Origin: JAJDYQ01 sp965214035
Lineage (GTDB): Bacteria; Pseudomonadota; Gammaproteobacteria; JAJDYQ01
Assembly: GCA_965214035.1 (NCBI GenBank)
Contig: OZ243932.1
Location: 992,001-1,056,000, forward strand
Direction of reading: 5' to 3'
Length of the DNA stretch: 64,000 nt
Made by a program: the position numbers and the translations under genes. Positions 24,601 to 32,659 of the stretch are shown here, piece by piece (within the stretch, counting starts at the first letter, position 1; each line of letters begins with the position of its first letter). The notes below the pieces were generated by a model. It was not told where the DNA came from and made no database searches. It saw nothing but the letters and a program-made list of their open reading frames with translations.

Positions 24601-26688
24601 TTTGGGAATGTACAGGTGCAAGAGTTCCTCAAGGTTTTCCTCGATACGCTGGTCGTGGGCGCGCAATGCGAGTAGTATCTGTCCCAACTCCTGCCACCCT
24701 TCCTCCGGGCCGCTGGTGCTCAGCCATTTCTCAGGGTCGGCAGAGGGTGGAAACACAATAGGGCAGACGATGTAGCCCAGCTCCTTGTCGGGCGCGGTCC
24801 GCATCGCTCTTCCGACGGCTTGTACGACATCAATGGGGCTCTTTCGAGCTTCCAGGAACGCCACCGCACTCAATGACGGCGAATCCGTACCCTCTCCGAA
24901 TATGCCCACATTGATGATGCCGCGAGGGCTCGCCGCGTCAGCGGCAGCCAACCGTCCCTTCGCGGTTTCACGCGCCGCGGCGTTGCTCGAAGCGTCCAGG
25001 TGTTCGAGGCTGTAATCGGATGCGGCCCTGCCGTCCGCGTTCTCGCTGAGCCAGCGTGAGACCCAATCCTTCACGTTATCGGTCTGGAGGTCCGCCGCCA
25101 TGTTCTTCGACTTGTCCACCGTATTCATGAAGGCGATGCACGAGCGGATGTCCACTTCTCTGCCTTGAGTCGCTCCGCCCATCGTGAGAGCAAACGCCAG
25201 GCCCCGAAGATAGTCGATGGTCGTCAGCTGGCCGCGCCCTGTGCTTTTGGTGGCCCTGGCTAGGTCGTTCGCCGTCTTGAACGCCTCGGGGTCGTTGACG
25301 CCCATAGCGATGATACGGTAGTCGGACAGCCAACGGTTACGGACTGCTTCCAGGTAGCTCTTGCGGTACAGTTCCACCCCGAAGGTGGTCTCGTCGTCCA
25401 TCGAGCGCACTATCCAGTCTGGATTACCGGTGGCGCGCTTGACATCATAGATGCGCGGCGTTGCTGTTTGATAGATGCGGTACGTAACAGGAAACCTGTC
25501 GCTGTCATGGCAAATCGTGAAGTCTCGGAGACGCTTTTCCTTTTCGTTTGCGGCGGCAGACCTGGAGTTCCTGCGCTTTAGCCCTGCCGTCCTGTGTGCT
25601 TCGTCGGCAACCATGACACACGCCCTGACATCGGCGCTCAACAGGGCTTCCGATACCTTGGTGCTGCTCTGGTAAGTGCCAATGAGAACCTTGATCCCGT
25701 TGTCGATAGTGCTCTGGCGCATCCAGTCGACTATTTCGCCGGCATCGGTGGTCACCTTACCCTTCACTTCGGAAGCGCTGACATTACTGTTATCGACGGT
25801 CGGATCAAGTGTGGTGTTGCGGCGTCCTTCTTTCCTGGGGGCATAGCCCGCCGTGACGTCCGAGCAGACTGCCAGCACGTCCAGGGAAACTGAAGCGTGT
25901 TGCAGGCATTCACGCCTTATCTGGGCAACCAGCGCGATGGACGGACACAGCACGATGGATAGCTTGCCCGGAGGCGTCAGTTCTTCGATGATCCGGAGCG
26001 ATATACGAGTTTTTCCTGTCCCGCAGGGCAGGATGATTCTACCTCGGGCCTCACCTATCGGTAGTCCACCGCTCTCCGAGCGTTCCTGTTCCCTGAGTAT
26101 GCGGACACTGTTGGCAACGACTTCGTTTTGCATGCAGTTTTTTGTCTGCAGCCGTTCTTCGCCGTGGGGGTTCGGTTGGCAGTGTTCGCACTCCCCGGAT
26201 GCGGCTTGTGCCTGCCGCTGCTGAAGAAGATCGCTGGTGATGTTGACCAGCTTGAGGGGCTTTGGGTGCATTGATGCTGATTGCGTCGCGCCACTGGCAA
26301 GTGGATTATTGCCATTGGTAACGATCCAGCGCTCGGCCCAGGAGTCTGAACCGGACGCAGCCGCGAATTTGGCTATCTCGTTGCTATGGATTGGGCCGCC
26401 GCGCCCCTCGTCGTCAAGCCGGCGCGACTTGCACTGGATTGCGATGTATTTCCCGTCGTTGCGACGCACGGCTACGGCGTCTATTCCCACATCCAGCTTG
26501 GTGGTTTTAGGAAAGTGTTTCTTTCTATCGGGCCACTTGTCCCAGTGCCAGCACTCCGCGATGTCCCACTCCTTTATGAAAGGAGCGGAGTCCACAGTAA
26601 TGTCTTCCAGCCATTTGCCATTGGTCTCCTGCGAGTTAAACTCGGCTGTGTCCTTTAGCGCCTTTTCGATGGTCTCTAAGCCGGTCAT
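21688..26688 (-). CDS. Type ISP single-polypeptide restriction-modification enzyme
   Basis: The 1666-residue protein combines all activities of a Type ISP (LlaGI/LlaBIII-like) enzyme. The N-terminal Mrr-type PD-(D/E)XK nuclease has Asp70 in DVGIDAV and QCKSRR at 85-90. The SF2 helicase has PCGTGKT at 221-227, DEAH at 362-365 and QAVGRAMR at 623-630. A coupler is followed by an N6-adenine methyltransferase with GAFFTRP at 1033-1039, DLACGSGT at 1071-1078 and NPPF at 1216-1219. The C-terminal target-recognition region ends LGYGQYADE. Such enzymes methylate one strand, translocate along DNA and cleave when two converge. The length is normal and the frame intact. Its higher-GC codon use differs from the AT-rich defence genes nearby, suggesting independent acquisition. 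An IS1-like fragment begins right after the stop, so a few C-terminal residues may be lost. Confidence 0.93.
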   Translation of the reverse strand: MTGLETIEKALKDTAEFNSQETNGKWLEDITVDSAPFIKEWDIAECWHWDKWPDRKKHFPKTTKLDVGIDAVAVRRNDGKYIAIQCKSRRLDDEGRGGPIHSNEIAKFAAASGSDSWAERWIVTNGNNPLASGATQSASMHPKPLKLVNITSDLLQQRQAQAASGECEHCQPNPHGEERLQTKNCMQNEVVANSVRILREQERSESGGLPIGEARGRIILPCGTGKTRISLRIIEELTPPGKLSIVLCPSIALVAQIRRECLQHASVSLDVLAVCSDVTAGYAPRKEGRRNTTLDPTVDNSNVSASEVKGKVTTDAGEIVDWMRQSTIDNGIKVLIGTYQSSTKVSEALLSADVRACVMVADEAHRTAGLKRRNSRSAAANEKEKRLRDFTICHDSDRFPVTYRIYQTATPRIYDVKRATGNPDWIVRSMDDETTFGVELYRKSYLEAVRNRWLSDYRIIAMGVNDPEAFKTANDLARATKSTGRGQLTTIDYLRGLAFALTMGGATQGREVDIRSCIAFMNTVDKSKNMAADLQTDNVKDWVSRWLSENADGRAASDYSLEHLDASSNAAARETAKGRLAAADAASPRGIINVGIFGEGTDSPSLSAVAFLEARKSPIDVVQAVGRAMRTAPDKELGYIVCPIVFPPSADPEKWLSTSGPEEGWQELGQILLALRAHDQRIEENLEELLHLYIPKPPPVERTLVAVAMGEGMRIQYGEVEGPPGAAQAAVEQALEGKTRAATGIQRIREEPADYSAVELTQVLTGKKNKDGTVELREDSITRDKPKAGEARGIVNIQRTKAKAGKMINTGEGGNRVKPGSHRKPRKTATERAEEQGQLMLKLSGLEDHGSAIKMNLLSKSGLSDNRVIRDLNILESSVTEAAHHMRADELLPALNQHFGLDRLKETGKEQADGCTIAALLMMNAAMLHQRISNGGWLSGISDLAQIKNQANVVQKISREWERIMRHDFRPVLEPALEAIYAVETTGKTAGLERALHHLAAEAERIAETYADMGADHAGPLFNRVMGNQASDGAFFTRPVAASLAARLTLDACGDQDWSDPEVWQRHKIVDLACGSGTLLAAMLSDMKRRARDNGADDESLNQLQKIAVEDTLKGLDINPVSLQLAASQLTAGNQRVSYRRMGLHLMPYGPDKHAPDRVYAGTLELLGQRAIVQRPNELDLGDDAIGSRATWETTDDTELEDTVDAVKEARIIIMNPPFTNRSKMGEKFPAETQTALRDRADFMEQKLTQSDPGLMEFVDKNSIGPLFVGLADHCVERSDGTLTMINPTIALTTPSGQRERLALAKHFHIHTILTSHQPQNINLSQHTSINESIVVMRRWYAGDKPPTRFINLDRMPADDGEAADFHRCLLDCEQGLMADGWGEVSYWSAERIEAGDWTAVVFRSPELANAAFDISTHKSLLRMEEQNMVPSAVLGGGRRGQFRQADADAPGAFPVFYSKSAEAQRTIRGMPDQHQAPQRHVPQDEWIEVPGVDGKHHPDNASRIVTQISHLLVTGGQRTSTGRLTAVAQEERYVGVGWLPVPNISFNQAKAAAVFLNSTPGRLQLLRNPGKTLEFPNYNPAGLKTIRLPDLSDNVLVDRLAHCWNHTKDMVVPQFRDGECEVRRIWDEAVAEAMGWDVAELTRLRLLLHQEPHVRGLGYGQYADE

Positions 26689-26725
26689 ACTATATTATGC
26701 CCCATTATTCAGAGATTGACCAACC

Positions 26726-26923
26726 TCAGGAAAGCCTGGACAAAGCCCGAACAATGGATGTTTTACCCATACGCTCACGGAAAAGATTGGCTTCTCGTTT
26801 CATGGCTTTATTGGCCACTGCAACATCGGCCTGAAACCGTTCGGAAGACAGTAAATTGATATAGCTCTCCATGACCCTGGAAGCGGGCGCGAAGGAATCT
26901 TCACATCCATGATTAAAGCGCAT
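26726..26923 (-). CDS. small hypothetical protein, doubtful
   Basis: A 65-codon frame rich in charged helical residues (VAVANKAMKREANLFRERMG). I recognise no family. It lies upstream of the Type ISP gene on the same strand in an area of mobile-element debris, so it may be a gene remnant. The following 26924-27196 contains nothing I can identify apart from an imperfect GGGG...CCCC inverted repeat around 27085-27107. Confidence 0.25.
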   Translation of the reverse strand: MRFNHGCEDSFAPASRVMESYINLLSSERFQADVAVANKAMKREANLFRERMGKTSIVRALSRLS

Positions 26924-27196
26924 ATTGGCTTCTTGGGTTATCTGACGTTACCGACCTGAAAGGCACCCACCAAACCCGAAAAAGCCCCTTCCACCGTACA
27001 ACTGAAACAAGACTGGAAACGGGTCAAAAGGTTTGTGCAGGCTCGTAGTGGACTTTTCACAAGCAGGAAAAACAAAAATTCGGGGCATTAAGTATATAAT
27101 TCCCCAAAATTACTGCTTAAGCTGCCAATTCTGTCAATCCAGTAACCTCTGGCCTGAATTTGTTTCTGAGTTGTAACTTCTATATCCATTTGACTA

Positions 27197-27421
27197 TCAT
27201 GCATGGTTTTTGATGACCAGCGTCTTGATCATCGATGTACGCCTTTGGCGCATTTGAGATAATACTTGCCGGTTCGTATCAGGCCGCTTGTGATTGTAAT
27301 GCCAAAGCCAGCATGCGACAAGCTCCTGCATACTCAAATCGGCATTGTGTGAGTCGGCTATAACATACTGCTCGACATAAGCATTTTGCTGCGGCTTGCC
27401 CGATTCAATAATTAACTGCAT
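27197..27421 (-). mobile_element. IS3-family transposase (orfB) C-terminal remnant
   Basis: A 74-codon fragment begins IIESGKPQQNAYVEQY, the last catalytic-Glu region of IS3-family integrase-core transposases, and continues with CWLWHYNHKRPD. Several residues normally between these blocks are missing, indicating an internal deletion as well as loss of the 5' part. It lies just after the yoaA stop codon and marks the edge of the island. Confidence 0.65.
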
Positions 27422-29377
27422 TCAGGCCGAGTTGGCTGGCAGCTCTTTTTGATGGAAGAACTTTTTCACATCTTCGATGTTGGTTGTCATTGGCATGGGT
27501 GGCAGGCTATCGAGAAATATTTTCCCATATCCCCTGCTTCGGCATCGAGGGTCGCACAGCATCAGTACGCCGGTATCTGTTATGTCGCGAATCAGACGCC
27601 CTACTCCCTGTTTCAGCATAACCACGGCGGCTGGTATCTGGTATTCAAAGAAGGGGTTTTGTCCGCGCCGCTGCATGGCATCAAGCCGTGCCTGCATGAC
27701 CGGATCGCCGGGGGAGGCAAAAGGCAGTTTGTCTATAATAACGCAGGACAGCGCCTCGCCGCGCACATCAACACCTTCCCAAAAGCTGGCCGTGCCGAGC
27801 AGTATGGCATTGCCGTATGTCTTAAAGTCCTTCAGCAGCCTTTGCCGGGGGGCTTCGCCCTGCACGAGTATCGGATAATCGACATGGTCTGCTATCTGTT
27901 GCGCAGCGATCTTCAGTGCCCGATGGCTGGTGAACAGCATAAAGGTTCTGCCTCCGGCCGCTTCAATGATGGGCAGCGATTGTATGCAGACTTCACGGGT
28001 ATAAGATGAGTCTGAGGGAGCAGGCAGACCCATCGGTAAATAATTAAGGCTGTTGTTTTCATAATCAAACGGGCTGCCCAGTATCTGGGTGTCCGGTTCA
28101 TCCAATCCGAGACGATCATTAAAATGTTCAAAGCTGTCGCCGACGGCCAGAGTAGCGGAGGTGAAAATCCAACTGGCGTTCATTTCTGCCATATAGCCCT
28201 GGAAAATTTCCGCGATATTTAACGGTGTGCTGTGCAGCCCGAACCCCCGGCGGGAGGTATCGGCCCATCGCACCATTTCGTTTTCATCACCTGCATCTTC
28301 ATCTGCTTCAGTGCGGGGATCTATATGGCTGATACGTTCCAGCAGATTGAGGCTGCGCTGATAGCAGCTACCCAGCCCCTTGGAACGTTCGGATTCATCG
28401 GATAACCAGTTACTGACCGCCGTCAGACTTTCTTTTGCCACATCCAGAAGCCGGGTAAAGCCCTGCCTGCCCTGCAAATCATTCCAGGAAAGCCGCTGAC
28501 CATCCTGCCCCATGCTGATCCGTAAGTCGGCGATAGATTTTTCCAGTGTATCCAGTGTGTCGGGCAACTCGCTCTGGCTGCCGGACTCTTTGATGTGTTC
28601 AGATCGCGTATCGGCGCAAAGATTATGTAGTTGGCGCGAGGTCAGTGAAAGGCCAAAGAAACGGGTAGCCACTTCCGGTAGTTGATGCGCTTCGTCAATA
28701 ATAAATATGTCGGCACCCGCCAGAATATCACCGAACCCCTGTTCCTTGAGCGCCATATCGGCACAGAACAGATGATGGTTAATAACCACCAGATCGGCTG
28801 CAAGCGCCTCCCGTCGTGCCTTCAGAACATGGCATTTTGCATAGTCTTCACACTCCGAACCCACACAGTTTTCAGTTGTTGAGGTTACCAGCGGCCAGAT
28901 AAATGATCCCTCTTCCACATCATCGACCTCGGCAATATCACCGGTCAATGTGCGGCCTGCCCAATCATTGATCAGCTGAAATTCATGCTGATGACGCCGG
29001 CTGCGGGTATCGCCTGCACTGCGATTGACATTCAGTCGGTGGGTGCAGAGATAGTTTGCGCGCCCTTTCAGCAGAGCGACGGTCACGGGCACATTGAGTG
29101 CGTGGCGAATGACGGGCAAATCCTGATGGAATAACTGATCCTGCAGGTTTCTGGTACCCGTCGCTATGATAGTGCGCTTGCCGGAGAGCATCGCAGGTAC
29201 CAGATAGGCGAAAGTCTTGCCAACGCCGGTTCCGGCTTCAGTCACCAGCACGGCACCTTCATCAATAATGGTACGGGCGATGCGATCAGCCATTTGCTGC
29301 TGGGCCTCGCGTGGCGCAAAGCCGGCCAGAGATTCACTGAGCGCACCATCACCAGAAAGATATTCTGACGCAGACAT
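27422..29377 (-). CDS. yoaA: DinG-family ATP-dependent DNA helicase YoaA
   Basis: The 651-residue XPD-like superfamily 2 helicase unwinds DNA 5' to 3' and in E. coli YoaA works with HolC in replication-fork repair. Walker A TEAGTGVGKTFAY is near residue 45, the iron-sulphur cysteines appear as NYLC near 108 and CVGSECEDYAKC near 172-183, the DEAH box as IIDEAHQLPEV near 228, and the C-terminal motif as GVGRLIRD near 607. The length suits YoaA and is shorter than DinG. The gene ends next to the IS3 remnant. Confidence 0.92.
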   Translation of the reverse strand: MSASEYLSGDGALSESLAGFAPREAQQQMADRIARTIIDEGAVLVTEAGTGVGKTFAYLVPAMLSGKRTIIATGTRNLQDQLFHQDLPVIRHALNVPVTVALLKGRANYLCTHRLNVNRSAGDTRSRRHQHEFQLINDWAGRTLTGDIAEVDDVEEGSFIWPLVTSTTENCVGSECEDYAKCHVLKARREALAADLVVINHHLFCADMALKEQGFGDILAGADIFIIDEAHQLPEVATRFFGLSLTSRQLHNLCADTRSEHIKESGSQSELPDTLDTLEKSIADLRISMGQDGQRLSWNDLQGRQGFTRLLDVAKESLTAVSNWLSDESERSKGLGSCYQRSLNLLERISHIDPRTEADEDAGDENEMVRWADTSRRGFGLHSTPLNIAEIFQGYMAEMNASWIFTSATLAVGDSFEHFNDRLGLDEPDTQILGSPFDYENNSLNYLPMGLPAPSDSSYTREVCIQSLPIIEAAGGRTFMLFTSHRALKIAAQQIADHVDYPILVQGEAPRQRLLKDFKTYGNAILLGTASFWEGVDVRGEALSCVIIDKLPFASPGDPVMQARLDAMQRRGQNPFFEYQIPAAVVMLKQGVGRLIRDITDTGVLMLCDPRCRSRGYGKIFLDSLPPMPMTTNIEDVKKFFHQKELPANSA

Positions 29378-29505
29378 GCGATCTTTATCTCACAATCCCG
29401 ACGTGAATCGGGCCGGAAGCGAATTGGTAATACCTTTCAGAAAAGCTGTCAGCTTGATAATAAAAATTCTTCATTATCAATAAGATAAAATATACTTCTA
29501 CAGTA

Positions 29506-30090
29506 TTACTTTGATAGCTGATACGCTTTGGCCTCCGCCTCATCCGCTCCAGTGACATTACCCTGCAGGCGTCTGGCCTTGCTGATCAGCCGCCAGTTTC
29601 GGGCCATCAGTGATTTATCACCCTCTGCCAGAGCGTTGGATTTCAGCGCCTTGGACTCAGCCTGCGCATAGTCGCGCTGGAACAGATTGACTTCAGCCAG
29701 CCTGTGCCAGAGTGTTGCATTTTTCTGGTCATAACGCAGGGCGCGCTCCAGAGAGTTTGCGGCCTTGTCATATTGGCCACCCTGCATATTGGCATTGGCA
29801 ATGCTGACCAGTGAGTTTACTGCCGAGCTGACCTTGTCAGGCTGTGGGGAAGCCGGACTGGATGCAGGCGTTATTGGTGCAGGAGCAGGCGTCGGCACGG
29901 GTGACGCCACATAGGGGCTGATTTCAACCGTATCTGGCTGTGCCGCTATCGGTTGCTGTGCAGCACGGCTGCCATGGCCGACACTGGAAGCTGCCGTTCG
30001 GTCTTCAACCGGTGCTATGGCACTGCCTTTGGCAGAACAGCCCGCTACAATCACAATGCCCAGTATTATCGTGGTATATCGATATAACAT
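29506..30090 (-). CDS. LpoP-like TPR lipoprotein, probable PBP1b activator
   Basis: The 194-residue protein has a lipoprotein signal (IVIVAGC, Cys18), a Pro/Ala-rich linker of about residues 60-85 that could span the periplasm, and two or three tetratricopeptide-type helical repeats in the last 100 residues (GGQYDKAANSLERALRYDQK and following). Its start overlaps the mrcB stop, so it is translated with PBP1b. This matches LpoP, the TPR lipoprotein that activates PBP1b in Pseudomonas and others lacking LpoB. The function is inferred from architecture and position. Confidence 0.82.
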   Translation of the reverse strand: MLYRYTTIILGIVIVAGCSAKGSAIAPVEDRTAASSVGHGSRAAQQPIAAQPDTVEISPYVASPVPTPAPAPITPASSPASPQPDKVSSAVNSLVSIANANMQGGQYDKAANSLERALRYDQKNATLWHRLAEVNLFQRDYAQAESKALKSNALAEGDKSLMARNWRLISKARRLQGNVTGADEAEAKAYQLSK

Positions 30091-32453
30091 CAGTCTTCAT
30101 CTCCAAATAAACTTTCCCAGAATGATTTTACCTTTTTCCGGATTGTATCCCCGATTGAAGTCTGATTGATAATGCAGTCTGACTTTTCATGTGGCTGCGA
30201 ACCCTTTATAAAAGGAAGCTGTATCGAACCTTCACAGTCTTCGCCCGATAATCTGCCGGTTGTGGTTTCTACCCAGGCAAATGTAATGTCGCTGGGCGGT
30301 GCCAGACGCAGTGATTCGATGCCTGTCGCCTTCATGATGTCGGTCCATATCCGTAAGGCACCCGTGCTGCCTGTCAGCTTTATCGGCTTGTTCGCATCGT
30401 CACCGACCCACACGACCCCCAGCTTGTCATTGCTGAAGCCGGCAAACCAGCTATCGCGCAATTCATTGGTCGTGCCGGTTTTGCCGGCCACAACCATGGA
30501 GGATGGAAATTGTCGGTAAAAACTTCGACCTGTGCCGCTTCTCATCACTTCAATCAGACTGGCATTGGTTAGATAGGCAACCGACGGCTCAATAACCTGA
30601 CTGAGCGTTACCGGATAACGCTGTAGTGGTTTTCTGTCCGCGTCAAGCACATCCCGTATGGCCCTGACGGGTGTCCGAAAACCATTGGCAGCAAAGGTCT
30701 GATACATCCCGGTCACCTCCAGCGGTGTAAGCTCGGCAGCACCCAGTAATACCGAGGGATAAGGCGGCAGATTTTTACGGATACCCAATCGATAGAGGGT
30801 ATCAAAAACATTGTCCAGACCCAGCATCAGCCCAAGACGAGCAGCAGAGACATTATGAGAACGCGCCAGCGCGAGATATAACGGTACCCGTCCATGGAAC
30901 TGACCATCGTAGTTTTTCGGTTCCCATAATCGGCTTTTATGTGTCTTTACCTGCAATGGAGAATCGTCCACCGGCGTCAGCATCGAATAATGCTGAGGTT
31001 GCGCATAGGCGGTAGCATAGATAGCCGGCTTGAGAATTGATCCGACCTGACGGCGGGCATGCAATGCGCGATTAAAGCCGGCATAAAGCGCCTCTCGGCC
31101 GCCAACCATGGCCAGCAACTCGCCATTGTGGCCGGCAGTTACAATGACAGCACCCTGCAGGGTATCTTTTTTCAGCCCCCGACCTGTCTCAAATTCCGAT
31201 AAACGTCTGTCCAGAGTTTTTTCGGCTATATCCTGGATAATCGGATCCAATGTTGAATAAATCTGCAGGCCTTCGGTTTCCAGATCCTGTTGTTTGTAAT
31301 CCTGCCTGAGCCGGGCCTTGAGCAGTTCCATGAAGGCCGGGTAGCGGCTGGCACCGGCCGGCGCTTTTGGGGTAATGCCCAGCCCTGCCTTCTTGGCGAC
31401 CTCGGCCTGTTGGGTCGTGATAATTCCGTCGTCCATCATCACATCAATAACAATGTTGCGACGCTCGATGGCATGATTCGGATTGCGGCGCGGGTTATAC
31501 AATGACGGCCCCTTGATCATGCCGACCAGAAGCGCAATTCCCGGCAGGTCCAGCTCATTCAATGGCCGCTCAAAATAAAAATAACTGGCAAGGCCAAAGC
31601 CATGTACGGCCCGCTCGCCGGCTTGCCCCAGATAAACCTCATTCAGATAGGCCTGCAGAATTTCATCCTTGCCATAATGCAGCTCCAGCAGAACAGACAT
31701 CAACGCTTCATTTGCCTTGCGCTGCAGAGAGCGTTCGCTGGTCAGGTAAAAGTTTTTAACCAGTTGTTGTGTCAGGGTACTGCCGCCCTGCACCGCTCTG
31801 CCGGCCTTGATATTGCTGATCAAGGCCCGCCCGATACCTCTGGGTGATATGCCAAAATGCTGGTAAAAACTCTTGTCCTCCACGCTCAGCAGCCCCTTGA
31901 CCAGCAAATCAGGAACCTCGGACAACCGTACCAGAATACGGTCTTCAGCTTCTTCCGGGTATATACCACCAATATACAAAGGGTCGAAACGCACCGGCCC
32001 CGCCTCCCGTTGGCCCGATGAGGTAATCCGGGAAACGCCTGACCGGTCGAAATGTATGCGCAACCGCTGTTCGTCTTCTATACCGTCCCAGAAATCGAAT
32101 CCTCGCTTATGCACAGCAATGACAGATTGCGAAGCATTGTAGCTGCCTGGCCTGTCCAGGTTTGCCTGCTTTCGATAACCGAGCAGCCTGAGCTCCCTGA
32201 GCACATGGTTCGTGGTATAGGGTGCCCCTGTGTAAAGCTCCAGTGGTCGCGCATAGACCCTGGCGGGCAAAGACCATTTTTTGCCTTCGAATCGAGTCAA
32301 AATTTTCACATCCAGCCAGATGAGCCAGGCGACAGGCAGTATCATTGCTATCAACAAGATGCGCCGGATAATCGGACCCGGCTTTTTTTTCAAGGGGCGC
32401 TTTGATCTTTTTTTTGCTGTTCTGGTTTTTTTCTTCTTTTTTCGGGTTGCCAT
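30090..32453 (-). CDS. mrcB: penicillin-binding protein 1b (bifunctional peptidoglycan synthase)
   Basis: The 787-residue class A PBP polymerises lipid II and cross-links peptides in the periplasm. A Lys/Arg-rich cytoplasmic tail precedes one transmembrane helix (about 31-51), then a UB2H domain (about 60-150). The GT51 transglycosylase shows SVEDKSFYQHFGI around Glu192 and GGSTLTQQLVKN near 223. The transpeptidase has SILK (Ser472), SHN (532-534) and KTGTT (658-662). No internal frameshift is visible. It forms an operon with the LpoP-like gene. Confidence 0.96.
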   Translation of the reverse strand: MATRKKKKKTRTAKKRSKRPLKKKPGPIIRRILLIAMILPVAWLIWLDVKILTRFEGKKWSLPARVYARPLELYTGAPYTTNHVLRELRLLGYRKQANLDRPGSYNASQSVIAVHKRGFDFWDGIEDEQRLRIHFDRSGVSRITSSGQREAGPVRFDPLYIGGIYPEEAEDRILVRLSEVPDLLVKGLLSVEDKSFYQHFGISPRGIGRALISNIKAGRAVQGGSTLTQQLVKNFYLTSERSLQRKANEALMSVLLELHYGKDEILQAYLNEVYLGQAGERAVHGFGLASYFYFERPLNELDLPGIALLVGMIKGPSLYNPRRNPNHAIERRNIVIDVMMDDGIITTQQAEVAKKAGLGITPKAPAGASRYPAFMELLKARLRQDYKQQDLETEGLQIYSTLDPIIQDIAEKTLDRRLSEFETGRGLKKDTLQGAVIVTAGHNGELLAMVGGREALYAGFNRALHARRQVGSILKPAIYATAYAQPQHYSMLTPVDDSPLQVKTHKSRLWEPKNYDGQFHGRVPLYLALARSHNVSAARLGLMLGLDNVFDTLYRLGIRKNLPPYPSVLLGAAELTPLEVTGMYQTFAANGFRTPVRAIRDVLDADRKPLQRYPVTLSQVIEPSVAYLTNASLIEVMRSGTGRSFYRQFPSSMVVAGKTGTTNELRDSWFAGFSNDKLGVVWVGDDANKPIKLTGSTGALRIWTDIMKATGIESLRLAPPSDITFAWVETTTGRLSGEDCEGSIQLPFIKGSQPHEKSDCIINQTSIGDTIRKKVKSFWESLFGDED

Positions 32454-32659
32454 GGTTGCTGAGGATAGCGTATGTGTTCAGGCGAGCCTGCTTCGAGTCC
32501 GATCGGACCATTCATTTCAATATGCGTATGAAATGAGATGATACATGAAAACCAGATATGGGACGTGATATGGAGGCAGCCACCCAATCCACTATTCCAT
32601 TTTGTGCAACCTCAATACCGGCGTCCTGCACTTTGCCCCCGCCAGCTATTACACTTTAC

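Noticed and set aside
22564..24675. Several 160-245 codon plus-strand frames
   Set aside because: They are antisense to the Type ISP gene, whose nuclease, helicase and methyltransferase motifs are unmistakable.
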